DNA from: Bdellovibrio sp.
GTDB lineage: Bacteria > Bdellovibrionota > Bdellovibrionia > Bdellovibrionales > UBA1609
Length of the DNA: 9,130 nt
Direction of reading: 5' to 3'
Assembly (NCBI GenBank): GCA_003694355.1
Contig: RFKI01000027.1
Span: 1-9,130 of the forward strand
Shown here one piece after another: positions 1 through 6,299 of the stretch (position 1 is the stretch's first letter; every line of letters starts with the position of its first letter). The notes beneath the pieces are model-generated. The model was not told the DNA's origin. It saw only the letters and a list, made by a program, of their open reading frames with translations, and did not search any database. The position numbers were made by a program, and so were the translations under genes.

Positions 1-1
1 A

Positions 2-967
2 AATGATCTTTCCAGTTGCCCCATTGAAAGAAAACAGACCATTTCCTGTAACTCTGTAAATGGGTGGGAGCAAGCTTTCTGTAAAGATATTCATAACCGT
101 ACCCCTGGAGACTGTCCTTATCGTTTAGGAGAAGCTAAAGTCAATTTTGCGGATGGAAAAAACTATAAACAAATAATTCGACTGAATTGTGTTTCAAGGA
201 GAACAGTGGATAGCAACCCTTTCACTACTTTGTTGCCTGACCGTTTTTACAAGAATTTTCCTGATCCTGGAGCGGTAAGAATGATGTCCTCTTTGCCTCC
301 AGGAGTTTCTGTTCGCAATATGGTGAATTGTCCTCAGGATCCAATGGCTAGTTTCTATTGGAGTAATAGCAACTGGACATTTTTTGATAGGTTTTGTCAG
401 TATATAGATAGCTCTCACACAAATTCTTCAAATCATTTTGATCCTTCCTTTGATCCAAATCCTTCAGGTTTGGATCAAACAAATGACTCGAATTATTCGA
501 ACTTTTGTCAGACTTATTATGAGCATCGAGGCAATGTATGGTTTAACATTAACGCGTCTTTAGTACCTGGTCCAGGGGAGTATGCATCATGTCAAGATCT
601 CCCTTCTGCCCCCGTTCCTCCATCTTATTCTTTTCCAGGGGGGGTGAAAGATCATTTTCATACAAGATCACCTGGTTTATTTGGATTGCGTTCATATATC
701 TCTTTAGCGAATTTGATTATAAATGGTTATAGATATTCTGCAAACCACTCATCGCCTGTGATATCAGGGACCTGTAAAATTAAAGCTCAAAGTGAGTCTC
801 GGTTTTATCCCACACAGTGTAAAAGAGATACACCTCCAACTTCAGTGTTATTTAACAGTTTAAGCGCTCCTAACTCACCTGCTCATTTTACGACCTTAAC
901 TGAGGTTATAAAGGCTTTGGAGATTTTTACTTTGGTCCCAAAGGATACTTTATCTCTTCTATTATAA
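2..967 (+). CDS. Cys-rich surface protein, 5' part cut by window edge and 3' part frameshifted
   Basis: The reading frame is open from the first bases of the window to a TAA at 965-967 (321 residues visible), so the real start lies upstream; the GTG at 206 is only an internal codon. I do not recognise the family. The visible part is rich in Ser, Asn, Pro and Cys, as in exported proteins. Near its start it has Cys at visible residues 6, 16, 27, 38 and 63, with a DCPYRL stretch that resembles the CPFK motif of the two pilin-like proteins just downstream. This suggests a related pseudopilin-type module with a long C-terminal extension. The frame ends at 967, but the frame one base over is open from 904 and encodes protein-like sequence to 1389, so the gene is probably interrupted by a -1 type frameshift between 901 and 967. 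An inverted repeat lies inside it at 449-479. Role in a pilus or secretion tip is inferred from the neighbours only. Confidence 0.6.
   Translation, partial: NDLSSCPIERKQTISCNSVNGWEQAFCKDIHNRTPGDCPYRLGEAKVNFADGKNYKQIIRLNCVSRRTVDSNPFTTLLPDRFYKNFPDPGAVRMMSSLPPGVSVRNMVNCPQDPMASFYWSNSNWTFFDRFCQYIDSSHTNSSNHFDPSFDPNPSGLDQTNDSNYSNFCQTYYEHRGNVWFNINASLVPGPGEYASCQDLPSAPVPPSYSFPGGVKDHFHTRSPGLFGLRSYISLANLIINGYRYSANHSSPVISGTCKIKAQSESRFYPTQCKRDTPPTSVLFNSLSAPNSPAHFTTLTEVIKALEIFTLVPKDTLSLLL
449..479. repeat. Perfect 11-bp inverted repeat inside the surface-protein gene
   Basis: TTTGATCCAAA (449-459) and TTTGGATCAAA (469-479) are exact reverse complements separated by 9 bases, whose inner CC and GG may also pair. 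A further TTTGATCC lies at 438-445. No T-run follows, so it is not a normal intrinsic terminator. It may simply reflect Asp-Pro-rich coding sequence. Confidence 0.6.
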
Positions 968-1389
968 ATGATAGCACAATTAAAATAATTGGAGCTAATG
1001 GCAGCACGACTTCTTGTAGTTGGAATTCTGCCACTGGACAAAGTGAGGGCAAAGAGTATAAAAAATTGGCTAGCCTGGGCTTGGGCGGCTCAATAGCTTG
1101 TATAGGATCTCGAGATTACACAGGAGCTCTTAGTCAAATTTCAACACTTGTGAGTCAAATTATTAACAATAGTTTTACCTATGCCAATTTGGGACCCAAT
1201 GAAGTGATTGTGGGCATTCAGGTTACAGATTCTTCTGGTCATACGAGAACATATAATGGAACAGGGGGAATTATTAGTATCAACGGGAACACCATTCAGG
1301 TTAATCCAGGTTATACGATTCTTCATACTGGAGATCAGGTTAAGATTATGATTGAAACAAGGTATGCTTCGAGAAGAACGTTTTTTTAA
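904..1389 (+). CDS. 3' part of the same surface gene after a frameshift (VWA-protein-like tail)
   Basis: This frame is open from 904 (it follows a TGA at 901-903) to a TAA at 1387-1389. It has no convincing start: the only candidate, TTG 1066, lacks a clear ribosome binding site. It is best read as the C-terminal continuation of the preceding gene. The sequence has the layout often found at the end of secreted von Willebrand A-type proteins. A LASLGLGGSIACIG stretch resembles the 'LAxxTGG..C' element, an ALSQISTLVSQII helix follows, and then comes a beta-rich module with NGTGG, INGNTIQV and GDQVKIMIETRY. The MIDAS part of a VWA domain would have to lie before the window and is not seen, so the assignment is weak. 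The next gene starts 16 bases after the stop. Confidence 0.5.
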   Translation, partial: GYKGFGDFYFGPKGYFISSIINDSTIKIIGANGSTTSCSWNSATGQSEGKEYKKLASLGLGGSIACIGSRDYTGALSQISTLVSQIINNSFTYANLGPNEVIVGIQVTDSSGHTRTYNGTGGIISINGNTIQVNPGYTILHTGDQVKIMIETRYASRRTFF

Positions 1390-1404
1390 AAGGTAAAGAA
1401 AAAG

Positions 1405-2130
1405 GTGTTAAAAAACTTCTTTTGTGTAAAAAAGCATCTAAGCTCTAATCAGGGTTACTCATTAAATGAAGTCATGGTAGCGACATTTATTGCCTCTGCT
1501 CTAGCTTTGGTTTTAGGGCAAGTGACTTTTAATGTCTATCGAGAGTACCGGTTGAATAAGCTGAAAAATCGTTTGCTGCTTTTAAGAAGTCGGGTGGAAG
1601 ACAGGATTATTAGTTACTTAAGTTGGCGCAATACCATGCAGAATGCTGAGAATTTGAATCAAGGTATTTTTACAGACGCTTCAGGAGCAAAAAGGAGTTA
1701 TTGGTATTGTGTTGTTTTTTCAAATGTACAGACAACAGCTTTTAATATAGATTGTAATAATTTTCCGAGGAACCCTTATCCTGTTGTTTTGTATAATTCA
1801 GACAATACAGTGTTTTTTGATCCAACCGTTGCAAATGCAGGATTTGATGAAGAGGGTAACCCTTGTTACGATAGACGTGTGGAAATCTGTCCTTTTAAAG
1901 CTTCTTTAACAGTTTCTGTCTCTTGCAATTCTTCACCTTGTATTTATCCCAAGCCTCATTTTCTTTTAACTTTTAATCCTTCAACTTTTAAAGTTCGAGT
2001 GGGATTGCAAGAAATAAGTTTGAACACTAAGGATTTTAATTTAGATGTGGAGCGGATAGGAGAGCTTTCCTTGGACGAGTGTTCTTCTTCATCTGAGTGT
2101 TGGAGTAACTTTAGCCCTCTTCCTAAATAA
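1405..2130 (+). CDS. Type IV prepilin / pseudopilin-like minor pilin A
   Basis: The predicted protein has 241 residues and a class III prepilin signal: a short basic leader, then Gly17 followed by YSLNE, with Glu at position +5 of the mature protein. A hydrophobic helix runs from about residue 23 to 41. Prepilin peptidase should cut after Gly17 and N-methylate Tyr18; the mature protein would sit in the inner membrane and enter a type IV pilus or type II secretion pseudopilus. The globular part has eight Cys after the leader (102, 117, 154, 162, 174, 179, 226, 232) and motifs IDCNN, NAGFDEEGNPC and CPFK that recur in the next gene, so the two are paralogues. I chose GTG 1405; AAAAGG at 1388-1393 is a modest ribosome binding site. 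With no prepilin peptidase, ATPase or secretin in view, the exact system cannot be named. A minor pilin of the GspI/GspJ or PilV/PilW kind is the best guess. Confidence 0.75.
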   Translation: MLKNFFCVKKHLSSNQGYSLNEVMVATFIASALALVLGQVTFNVYREYRLNKLKNRLLLLRSRVEDRIISYLSWRNTMQNAENLNQGIFTDASGAKRSYWYCVVFSNVQTTAFNIDCNNFPRNPYPVVLYNSDNTVFFDPTVANAGFDEEGNPCYDRRVEICPFKASLTVSVSCNSSPCIYPKPHFLLTFNPSTFKVRVGLQEISLNTKDFNLDVERIGELSLDECSSSSECWSNFSPLPK

Positions 2131-2145
2131 AATGGAGGTTGTGAG

Positions 2146-2901
2146 TTGTTCAAAGAGAATGGGTCTTTTCTTTTTCAGAAAAAGCAGCAAGAAGAAGGGT
2201 TTGCTTTATTAGCTGTTATGGCTGTTCTTGTTGTGATGGTTATTCTTTGGGGCTTGATTTACAAAGATATTGTTGATTCTAAAAAAATAAAAAAAACAGC
2301 CAAATTGAAAACCAAGTTAGTTCTTTTAAGAGATCATATTTCTCATTATCTGAAAGATCCCATAGCTTGGGGATACAGTATGAATGACCAAAATGTCAGG
2401 AGGATTTATACGGTTTCTGATGCCAATTCGGGGCCTACTAACTTCAGTTATTTTGACTGTATTCGTTTTAACTCATTATATGCTGTAGATGGAAAAGCCG
2501 CATCTGGTACGAGTTATGACCCTTCATTGACCGATCCTTCGCCAGTGAATGGCGTTTACATTGATTGTAATAACCGCAGTGGTTATATGTCGCTTTATGA
2601 CACAACAGGGAATCTCCTTATCAACCATCCTGCCAATAACCCCAATACAGGGTTCACAAGTGACGGAACACCTTGTAACAGCCCCGATATTAACAAGTGT
2701 CCTTTTAAGGTTGTGATTTCTTGGAAAACTTGTTGCGCCCCTATGGATTCACTAAATGATTTCAAATGCACAAGTACGCAGACTTATTGTTCTAAGCCAT
2801 TTACAGTGATTCAAGCAACATTTAAGTTAAAAGAGCTTATTCGAATACAAAGAACTTTCCCACTAAGCCCTAAGAACTACAGTGTTATTCTTACAAAGTA
2901 A
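2146..2901 (+). CDS. Prepilin-like minor pilin B lacking Glu+5 (PilX/GspK-like)
   Basis: The predicted protein has 251 residues. A basic leader ends in EEG, with Gly18 before FALLAVMAVLVVMVILWG, a membrane helix from about residue 19 to 39. Position +5 of the mature protein is Ala rather than Glu. That is the hallmark of tip pseudopilins such as GspK, and PilX-type proteins show a similar start. The globular part matches the preceding gene: FDC (Cys105), IDCNN (Cys141), NTGFTSDGTPC (Cys177), CPFK (Cys185), then Cys196, 197, 208 and 215. TTG 2146 is chosen because TGGAGG at 2133-2138 lies 7 bases before it; GTG 2141 is in another frame. It is the third gene of a tight block, 15 bases after gene A, and probably works with A in the same tip complex. 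A further Cys-rich frame overlaps its end. Confidence 0.72.
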   Translation: MFKENGSFLFQKKQQEEGFALLAVMAVLVVMVILWGLIYKDIVDSKKIKKTAKLKTKLVLLRDHISHYLKDPIAWGYSMNDQNVRRIYTVSDANSGPTNFSYFDCIRFNSLYAVDGKAASGTSYDPSLTDPSPVNGVYIDCNNRSGYMSLYDTTGNLLINHPANNPNTGFTSDGTPCNSPDINKCPFKVVISWKTCCAPMDSLNDFKCTSTQTYCSKPFTVIQATFKLKELIRIQRTFPLSPKNYSVILTK

Positions 2902-3064
2902 AAGAGTCAGGTTTGGCTGTTATTGTGCCACTTCGGGAACTTGGTCAGGCTCTTGCTCTGATGGAAAAAGTTTTTCCTTAAGTATTCAGGGGTGTGGTTC
3001 TGCTGTATTAACCTTGGGCGAGGATAGTGAAAGTTTGAACTTTGATCGTTGTGTGGCTCAGTAA
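2882..3064 (+). CDS. Small Cys-rich frame overlapping pilin B: separate ORF or frameshifted tail
   Basis: This 60-residue frame can start at GTG 2882, overlaps the end of pilin B by 20 bases and ends with TAA at 3062-3064. It holds five Cys (13, 15, 25, 38, 57) with many Ser and Gly, which fits a disulphide-bonded exported domain, yet it has no signal peptide or membrane helix and no clear ribosome binding site of its own. A +1 shift near the pilin B stop would append it to that protein as a C-terminal Cys-rich tail of about 55 residues. Against this, pilin B already ends close to where the paralogous domain in pilin A ends, apart from A's last 24 or so residues. I cannot tell a translationally coupled small protein from a frameshifted extension. 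Confidence 0.35.
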   Translation: MLFLQSKRVRFGCYCATSGTWSGSCSDGKSFSLSIQGCGSAVLTLGEDSESLNFDRCVAQ

Positions 3065-3098
3065 ATATTTGTTGAGGGTGGTCTTTAAAGTTTTCATT

Positions 3099-3407
3099 TT
3101 ATTTTTGAGACATTTCATTCAGTAGAATGGCTGATGGCAAAACAGATTGGAAAAAGGGGTCCTTTTTAAGTTGTTCTGATGATTTTATAGAAAGGTCAAT
3201 TTTTTGATCGCCCAGTTTTTCTTTAAGGAGGGCCAGGAGAGAGATTTTGTCAGAAAAATTGAGCGTTTCACTCACTACCAGAAGGTCAATGTCGCCGCCT
3301 TTAAGGTTGTCATTGGTTCGAGATCCATATAGAAAAACACGGGCCTTTTTATCGAAATTCAAGATGCTTTCAAGAATGCTTTGAACTTCTTGGGGTGTTA
3401 GTCTCAT
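3099..3407 (-). CDS. MNT-type nucleotidyltransferase antitoxin (MntA-like)
   Basis: The protein is 102 residues, the usual size of minimal nucleotidyltransferases. The catalytic loop is plain: LYGSR with Gly28-Ser29, then Asp39-Ile40-Asp41 in GGDIDLLV, a GSX9DXD motif. A third acidic residue is expected on the strand with QKIDLSI (Asp76 by my count). In known HEPN/MNT pairs the MNT protein transfers AMP units from ATP onto a tyrosine next to the HEPN active site and so silences the toxin; the subfamily of GSR...GGDIDL proteins pairs with HEPN partners. Its ATG at 3407 overlaps the TGA of the HEPN gene (ATGA), so translation is very likely coupled, with the toxin gene first and the antitoxin second. 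No strong ribosome binding site of its own is visible. A solitary adenylyltransferase role is unlikely given the partner. Confidence 0.85.
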   Translation of the reverse strand: MRLTPQEVQSILESILNFDKKARVFLYGSRTNDNLKGGDIDLLVVSETLNFSDKISLLALLKEKLGDQKIDLSIKSSEQLKKDPFFQSVLPSAILLNEMSQK

Positions 3408-3832
3408 AAATCAACAGACACTTTAAGGAGGTGAGGGGTTAATTGGATCAGTTCCGTGTAAAGCTGTTTGTAATTGGAGGCTTCATATTCATGGGCGGCC
3501 ACATTTCTTAGTTCTCGGATTCTTTTCCATATTTTGGCATCTTCAATCCAGCCATATTTTTCGGCTTGATTGAGAATATCTAAAACAGAGCCTTGATAGG
3601 CTGGATCTTTTTCTTTAAGTAAGAGTCTAAAGTATTTAGAGATTATCATATCAGATAGGCGAGCAAAGCGACTGGAAAAGCTCTCCAAAGTCTCCAGTTG
3701 TTCTTCTGTAAGGTTTTCTGATGATAAAGGAATTTTTTGGACTTTTTTGAAGCTGTATTCCAAGTGAGATTTGGCTTGCAGGAGGCTTTTCATGACCTGG
3801 GACTTGAGATCTGAAGACGCACTCATCATCAT
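3404..3832 (-). CDS. HEPN-domain toxin RNase (HepT-like)
   Basis: The protein is 142 residues, predicted all-helical. The HEPN active-site motif is at residues 109-116: Arg109-Asn-Val-Ala-Ala-His114-Glu-Tyr116, an exact RX4HXY. In characterised HepT proteins Arg and His form the RNase site of the dimer and the Tyr is the residue that MntA modifies with AMP. One studied HEPN/MNT toxin removes nucleotides from the 3' end of tRNAs. The gene starts with three ATG codons in a row (3832, 3829, 3826); AAGGA at 3839-3835 lies 2, 5 and 8 bases before them, so the second or third ATG is better placed than the first. It lies 48 bases downstream of a tRNA-Leu gene on the same strand with no terminator in between, so it may be read from the tRNA promoter. 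The antitoxin gene overlaps its stop. Confidence 0.85.
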   Translation of the reverse strand: MMMSASSDLKSQVMKSLLQAKSHLEYSFKKVQKIPLSSENLTEEQLETLESFSSRFARLSDMIISKYFRLLLKEKDPAYQGSVLDILNQAEKYGWIEDAKIWKRIRELRNVAAHEYEASNYKQLYTELIQLTPHLLKVSVDL

Positions 3833-3880
3833 TTTCCTTGTAGAAGACCAGCTCCACGGTTAAGTGAGAAGGGCCTTGCT

Positions 3881-3967
<87 letters not shown>

Positions 3968-3988
3968 TTTGTCTATTTTGTAAAAAGT

Positions 3989-4007
3989 AAAGGCCTTTAA
4001 GGCCTTT
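3989..4007. repeat. Double AAGGCCTTT repeat forming a short hairpin
   Basis: The 9-base unit AAGGCCTTT occurs twice in tandem (3990-3998 and 3999-4007). Arms AAAGGCC (3989-3995) and GGCCTTT (4001-4007) can pair as a 7-bp stem with a 5-base loop. On the minus strand a broken T-rich tract follows, within the tRNA leader. It could be a leader-processing hairpin, a weak terminator against antisense reading, or a protein site; the sequence does not decide. Confidence 0.4.
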
Positions 4008-4012
4008 AGCCG

Positions 4013-4021
4013 TTTATAACA
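4013..4021 (-). promoter_or_regulatory. Possible extended -10 promoter for tRNA-Leu
   Basis: On the minus strand this reads TGTTATAAA, a TGN extended -10 with TATAAA. Transcription would start near 4006, about 40 bases before the tRNA. A GC-rich stretch (CGGC) follows the -10, which in other bacteria marks growth-rate-controlled stable RNA promoters. No -35 at a normal distance is convincing (TTGGCC is 21 bases away). Confidence 0.35.
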
Positions 4022-4123
4022 GAAAAGGACTTTTTAAAAGGCCAACACTCTTCTGTTAGCTAAGTTCCTTTCTTTTAATGTGTTTTTAGCAAAGAGGCAA
4101 CCTTCTTTACTACAGATAAGGAC

Positions 4124-4152
4124 TTGCCATTTGAGTCAGGATTTGGTATTTA
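4124..4152 (+). promoter_or_regulatory. Possible sigma70 promoter for the rimP operon
   Basis: TTGCCA at 4124-4129 matches the -35 consensus at five of six bases. A 17-base spacer follows, and then TATTTA at 4147-4152, which matches the -10 at only three of six. Transcription would start near 4159, just before the terminator hairpin at 4173. No better rightward promoter was seen between the tRNA and rimP, but promoters of this phylum are poorly known. Confidence 0.35.
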
Positions 4153-4172
4153 AAAGCTCTAATGATGACATG

Positions 4173-4200
4173 GAGGGCCAAAGTTGGCCCTCTTTTTTTT
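4173..4200 (+). terminator. Intrinsic terminator / candidate attenuator upstream of rimP
   Basis: Arms GAGGGCCA (4173-4180) and TGGCCCTC (4185-4192) pair perfectly around the loop AAGT and are followed at once by eight T (4193-4200). This is a textbook rho-independent terminator for rightward transcription. The nearest rightward gene upstream ends at 3064, and leftward genes fill 3099-3967, so the terminator most likely acts on a leader transcript of the rimP operon itself. Leader-located termination is known for rimP-nusA-infB operons, where NusA can feed back on its own expression. A GGCCAAC element at 4040-4046 is complementary to GTTGGCC in the 3' arm and could act as an antiterminator. 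Confidence 0.85.
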
Positions 4201-4222
4201 GATAAAAACAGGCAGGAGTTTG

Positions 4223-4759
4223 GTGCTTCCAAAACAAACTGAAGAACAGCTTTTTAAGATGGCCCAAGAGGTGTCAGAAAGGGAAGGCTGTCACCTTTAT
4301 GATATTGAATTTGTTGGCCGTGGTAAGGAGCGAACCCTTCGTGTTTACATAGATACTTTGGACCACCGTGTGACCATTGATCAGTGTGCCAATGTATCGC
4401 GAGGGTTGAGCCTGTTGTTAGATGTTGAGGACTTGATTCCCGGTGACTCTTATCATTTGGAAGTGTCGAGTCCTGGCCTGGAAAGACCTCTTAAAAGGTG
4501 GTGGCACTTTCAGGAAGTCCAAGGGGAAATGGTTTCGGTTAAAACTTTATCCCCCATTCCAGTTCCTGAGGGGCTAAAGTCAAAATTTAAAAACCCACGC
4601 CAGCAGATTAAGGGGACTTTAGCTTCAGTGGATGAGGCGAAGAAGACTTTAAAAATTGTGTGTGATGGAGAAACATGGGATGTGCCTTTTCAAATCATAA
4701 GAGCTGCAAAAAAGCTTTATCAGTTTGATGAGGCCTCCAACAAAAAAAAGAAGAGGTAG
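4223..4759 (+). CDS. rimP: Ribosome maturation factor RimP
   Basis: The protein has 178 residues from GTG 4223, slightly longer than the usual 150-160. RimP is a cytoplasmic factor that binds the 30S subunit during assembly and helps ribosomal protein S12 load. The N-terminal domain shows HLYDIEFVGRGKERTLRVYID and CANVSRGLSLLLD, followed by the diagnostic LEVSSPGLERPL. A C-terminal SH3-like barrel follows (QIKGTLASVDE...VPFQIIRAAKKLY), and the tail is Lys-rich. GTG 4223 is preferred because AGGAG at 4214-4218 lies 4 bases ahead. The frame is open further upstream to a TTG at 4184, but that start lies inside the terminator hairpin. It is the first gene of the operon; nusA follows after 3 bases. 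Confidence 0.93.
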   Translation: MLPKQTEEQLFKMAQEVSEREGCHLYDIEFVGRGKERTLRVYIDTLDHRVTIDQCANVSRGLSLLLDVEDLIPGDSYHLEVSSPGLERPLKRWWHFQEVQGEMVSVKTLSPIPVPEGLKSKFKNPRQQIKGTLASVDEAKKTLKIVCDGETWDVPFQIIRAAKKLYQFDEASNKKKKR

Positions 4760-4762
4760 AGA

Positions 4763-6265
4763 ATGGCAGTAAGTAATGTTTTTTCTGATTTGAGTCGAAT
4801 GATTGAGCAAGTGGGGAAAGACAAAGGCATTGATCGAAAGATTGTCATTGATGCTGTGGTTCAGGGCATGTTGGTGGCTGCAAGAAAAAAATGGGGAACT
4901 TATAGAGATATTGAAGCCCAGTACAATGAAGAAACAGGGGAAGTGGAGCTTTTTGAGTTTAAGGAAGTGGTTCCGGATGAAGAGTTTGTGGACGAAGAGA
5001 TTGAAATCAAGTTGTCAGAGGCTCGCAAACTGGATCCAGAGGTGCAGGTTCATGATTCCATTGGTTCACGATTGGAGACTAAGGAATTGGGGCGTATAGC
5101 GGCTCAAACGGCTAAACAAATTATCACCCAAAGAGTTCGAGATGCTGAAAGAGAAATTATTTTTGCAGAATTCGAACAAAGAAAGGGAGAAATTGCTTCA
5201 GGAATTGCCCGACGAGTGGAGCGAGGAGCTATTGTGGTGGATTTGGGACGAACAGAAGCCTATATCCCCTTGAGAGAGCAAATCCCTGGAGAGGTTTACC
5301 AGCCAGGAAGTCGTATTCAAGGGTACATTGCAGATGTTCGCCAAACCACTCGCGGTCCTCAGATTATTATGTCTCGGGCTGATGAGCGGTACTTAATGAA
5401 GCTCTTTGAAATGGAAGTTCCAGAGGTTTATGATGGCATTATTGAAATCAAGTCGGCTGCCAGGGAGCCTGGACAACGTGCCAAAATAGCTGTTGTGAGT
5501 AAAGACCCTGCTGTGGATCCTGTGGGAGCCTGTGTGGGCATGAAAGGAAGTCGTGTTCAGAATATTATTCAAGAGCTTAAAGGTGAAAAAATAGATATTG
5601 TTCATTGGGATGAAGATCCTACACGCTTTGTGTGTAATGCCTTGGCGCCTGCAGAAATCTCCAAGGTTTTTATGGATGAGGACAGCAAAGAAATGGAGGT
5701 TGTGGTTCCAGACCACCAATTAAGTTTGGCCATAGGGAGAAAAGGTCAAAATGTTCGTTTGGCTTCAAGGCTAACAGGATGGAAGTTAGACATTCTTTCT
5801 GAATCAGATTCTGCAGCCAAAACCGCCGAGGCGATTTTTAATTTAATGCTGATTCCTGGGATGACAGAAACAATGGCTCAAAACATTTTTCAGTCTGGAT
5901 TCGGTTCTTTTCCTGCACTGGCTGAGGCCTCTGTTGAGGATGTGATGAGGATTCCCGGCTATGAAGATAAGGAAAAAGCGGCTAAACTGATTCAACAAGC
6001 CAAAGACTTACTAGAGGAGTATCAATCTCAAGGGAAAGAAATTCCAACAGCACCTAAAGCGGAACCAGCTAAAGATGCAGGGGCTCTTTCCAAGGCGGAA
6101 GCTGAGCAGCGGCTCAAAGAAGAGCTTGCAAAAGTTGAGGCACAGGAGCAAGAAGGTGATGCACAAGAGTCTAAAATGGCCTCTTCTCAGAAAGACACAG
6201 AGGAATCTTCTCAGGAGAGTGACTCAGAGTCTTCTTCTCGGGAAGAAGAGAAGGCTCAAGTATAG
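4763..6265 (+). CDS. nusA: Transcription termination/antitermination factor NusA
   Basis: The protein is 500 residues. NusA binds RNA polymerase through its N-terminal domain, and controls pausing, intrinsic and Rho-dependent termination and antitermination. In order: N-terminal RNAP-binding domain (about 1-130), S1 domain (about 138-204, with [15 protein letters not shown]), KH1 (about 230-300, loop VGMKGSRV) and KH2 (about 305-346, loop AIGRKGQNV). One helix-hairpin-helix/AR-like repeat follows (about 355-420, with IPGMTETMA and [10 protein letters not shown]). The last 80 or so residues are acidic, Ser/Glu/Gln-rich and probably disordered. E. coli NusA has two acidic repeats in a similar total length; here the second is replaced by the low-complexity tail. 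The ATG is preceded by AGAGG at 4752-4756, inside the end of rimP, so the two are coupled. Confidence 0.97.
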   Translation: MAVSNVFSDLSRMIEQVGKDKGIDRKIVIDAVVQGMLVAARKKWGTYRDIEAQYNEETGEVELFEFKEVVPDEEFVDEEIEIKLSEARKLDPEVQVHDSIGSRLETKELGRIAAQTAKQIITQRVRDAEREIIFAEFEQRKGEIASGIARRVERGAIVVDLGRTEAYIPLREQIPGEVYQPGSRIQGYIADVRQTTRGPQIIMSRADERYLMKLFEMEVPEVYDGIIEIKSAAREPGQRAKIAVVSKDPAVDPVGACVGMKGSRVQNIIQELKGEKIDIVHWDEDPTRFVCNALAPAEISKVFMDEDSKEMEVVVPDHQLSLAIGRKGQNVRLASRLTGWKLDILSESDSAAKTAEAIFNLMLIPGMTETMAQNIFQSGFGSFPALAEASVEDVMRIPGYEDKEKAAKLIQQAKDLLEEYQSQGKEIPTAPKAEPAKDAGALSKAEAEQRLKEELAKVEAQEQEGDAQESKMASSQKDTEESSQESDSESSSREEEKAQV

Positions 6266-6299
6266 AGTAAAAAGCATCTACGAGAAAAAAGGAGCATGA

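Noticed and set aside
206..208. GTG 206 as the start of the first gene
   Set aside because: The frame is open to the window edge and the upstream part contains a Cys-rich module like that of the neighbouring genes, so the real start is outside the window.
3065..3098. Terminator between the converging pilin and antitoxin genes
   Set aside because: The spacer is T-rich on the plus strand but I found no stable stem before the T-rich stretch in either direction.
5393..5719. Minus-strand open frame of 108 codons opposite nusA
   Set aside because: It mirrors the KH-domain coding region of NusA and shows His/Asn-rich composition typical of antisense shadows.
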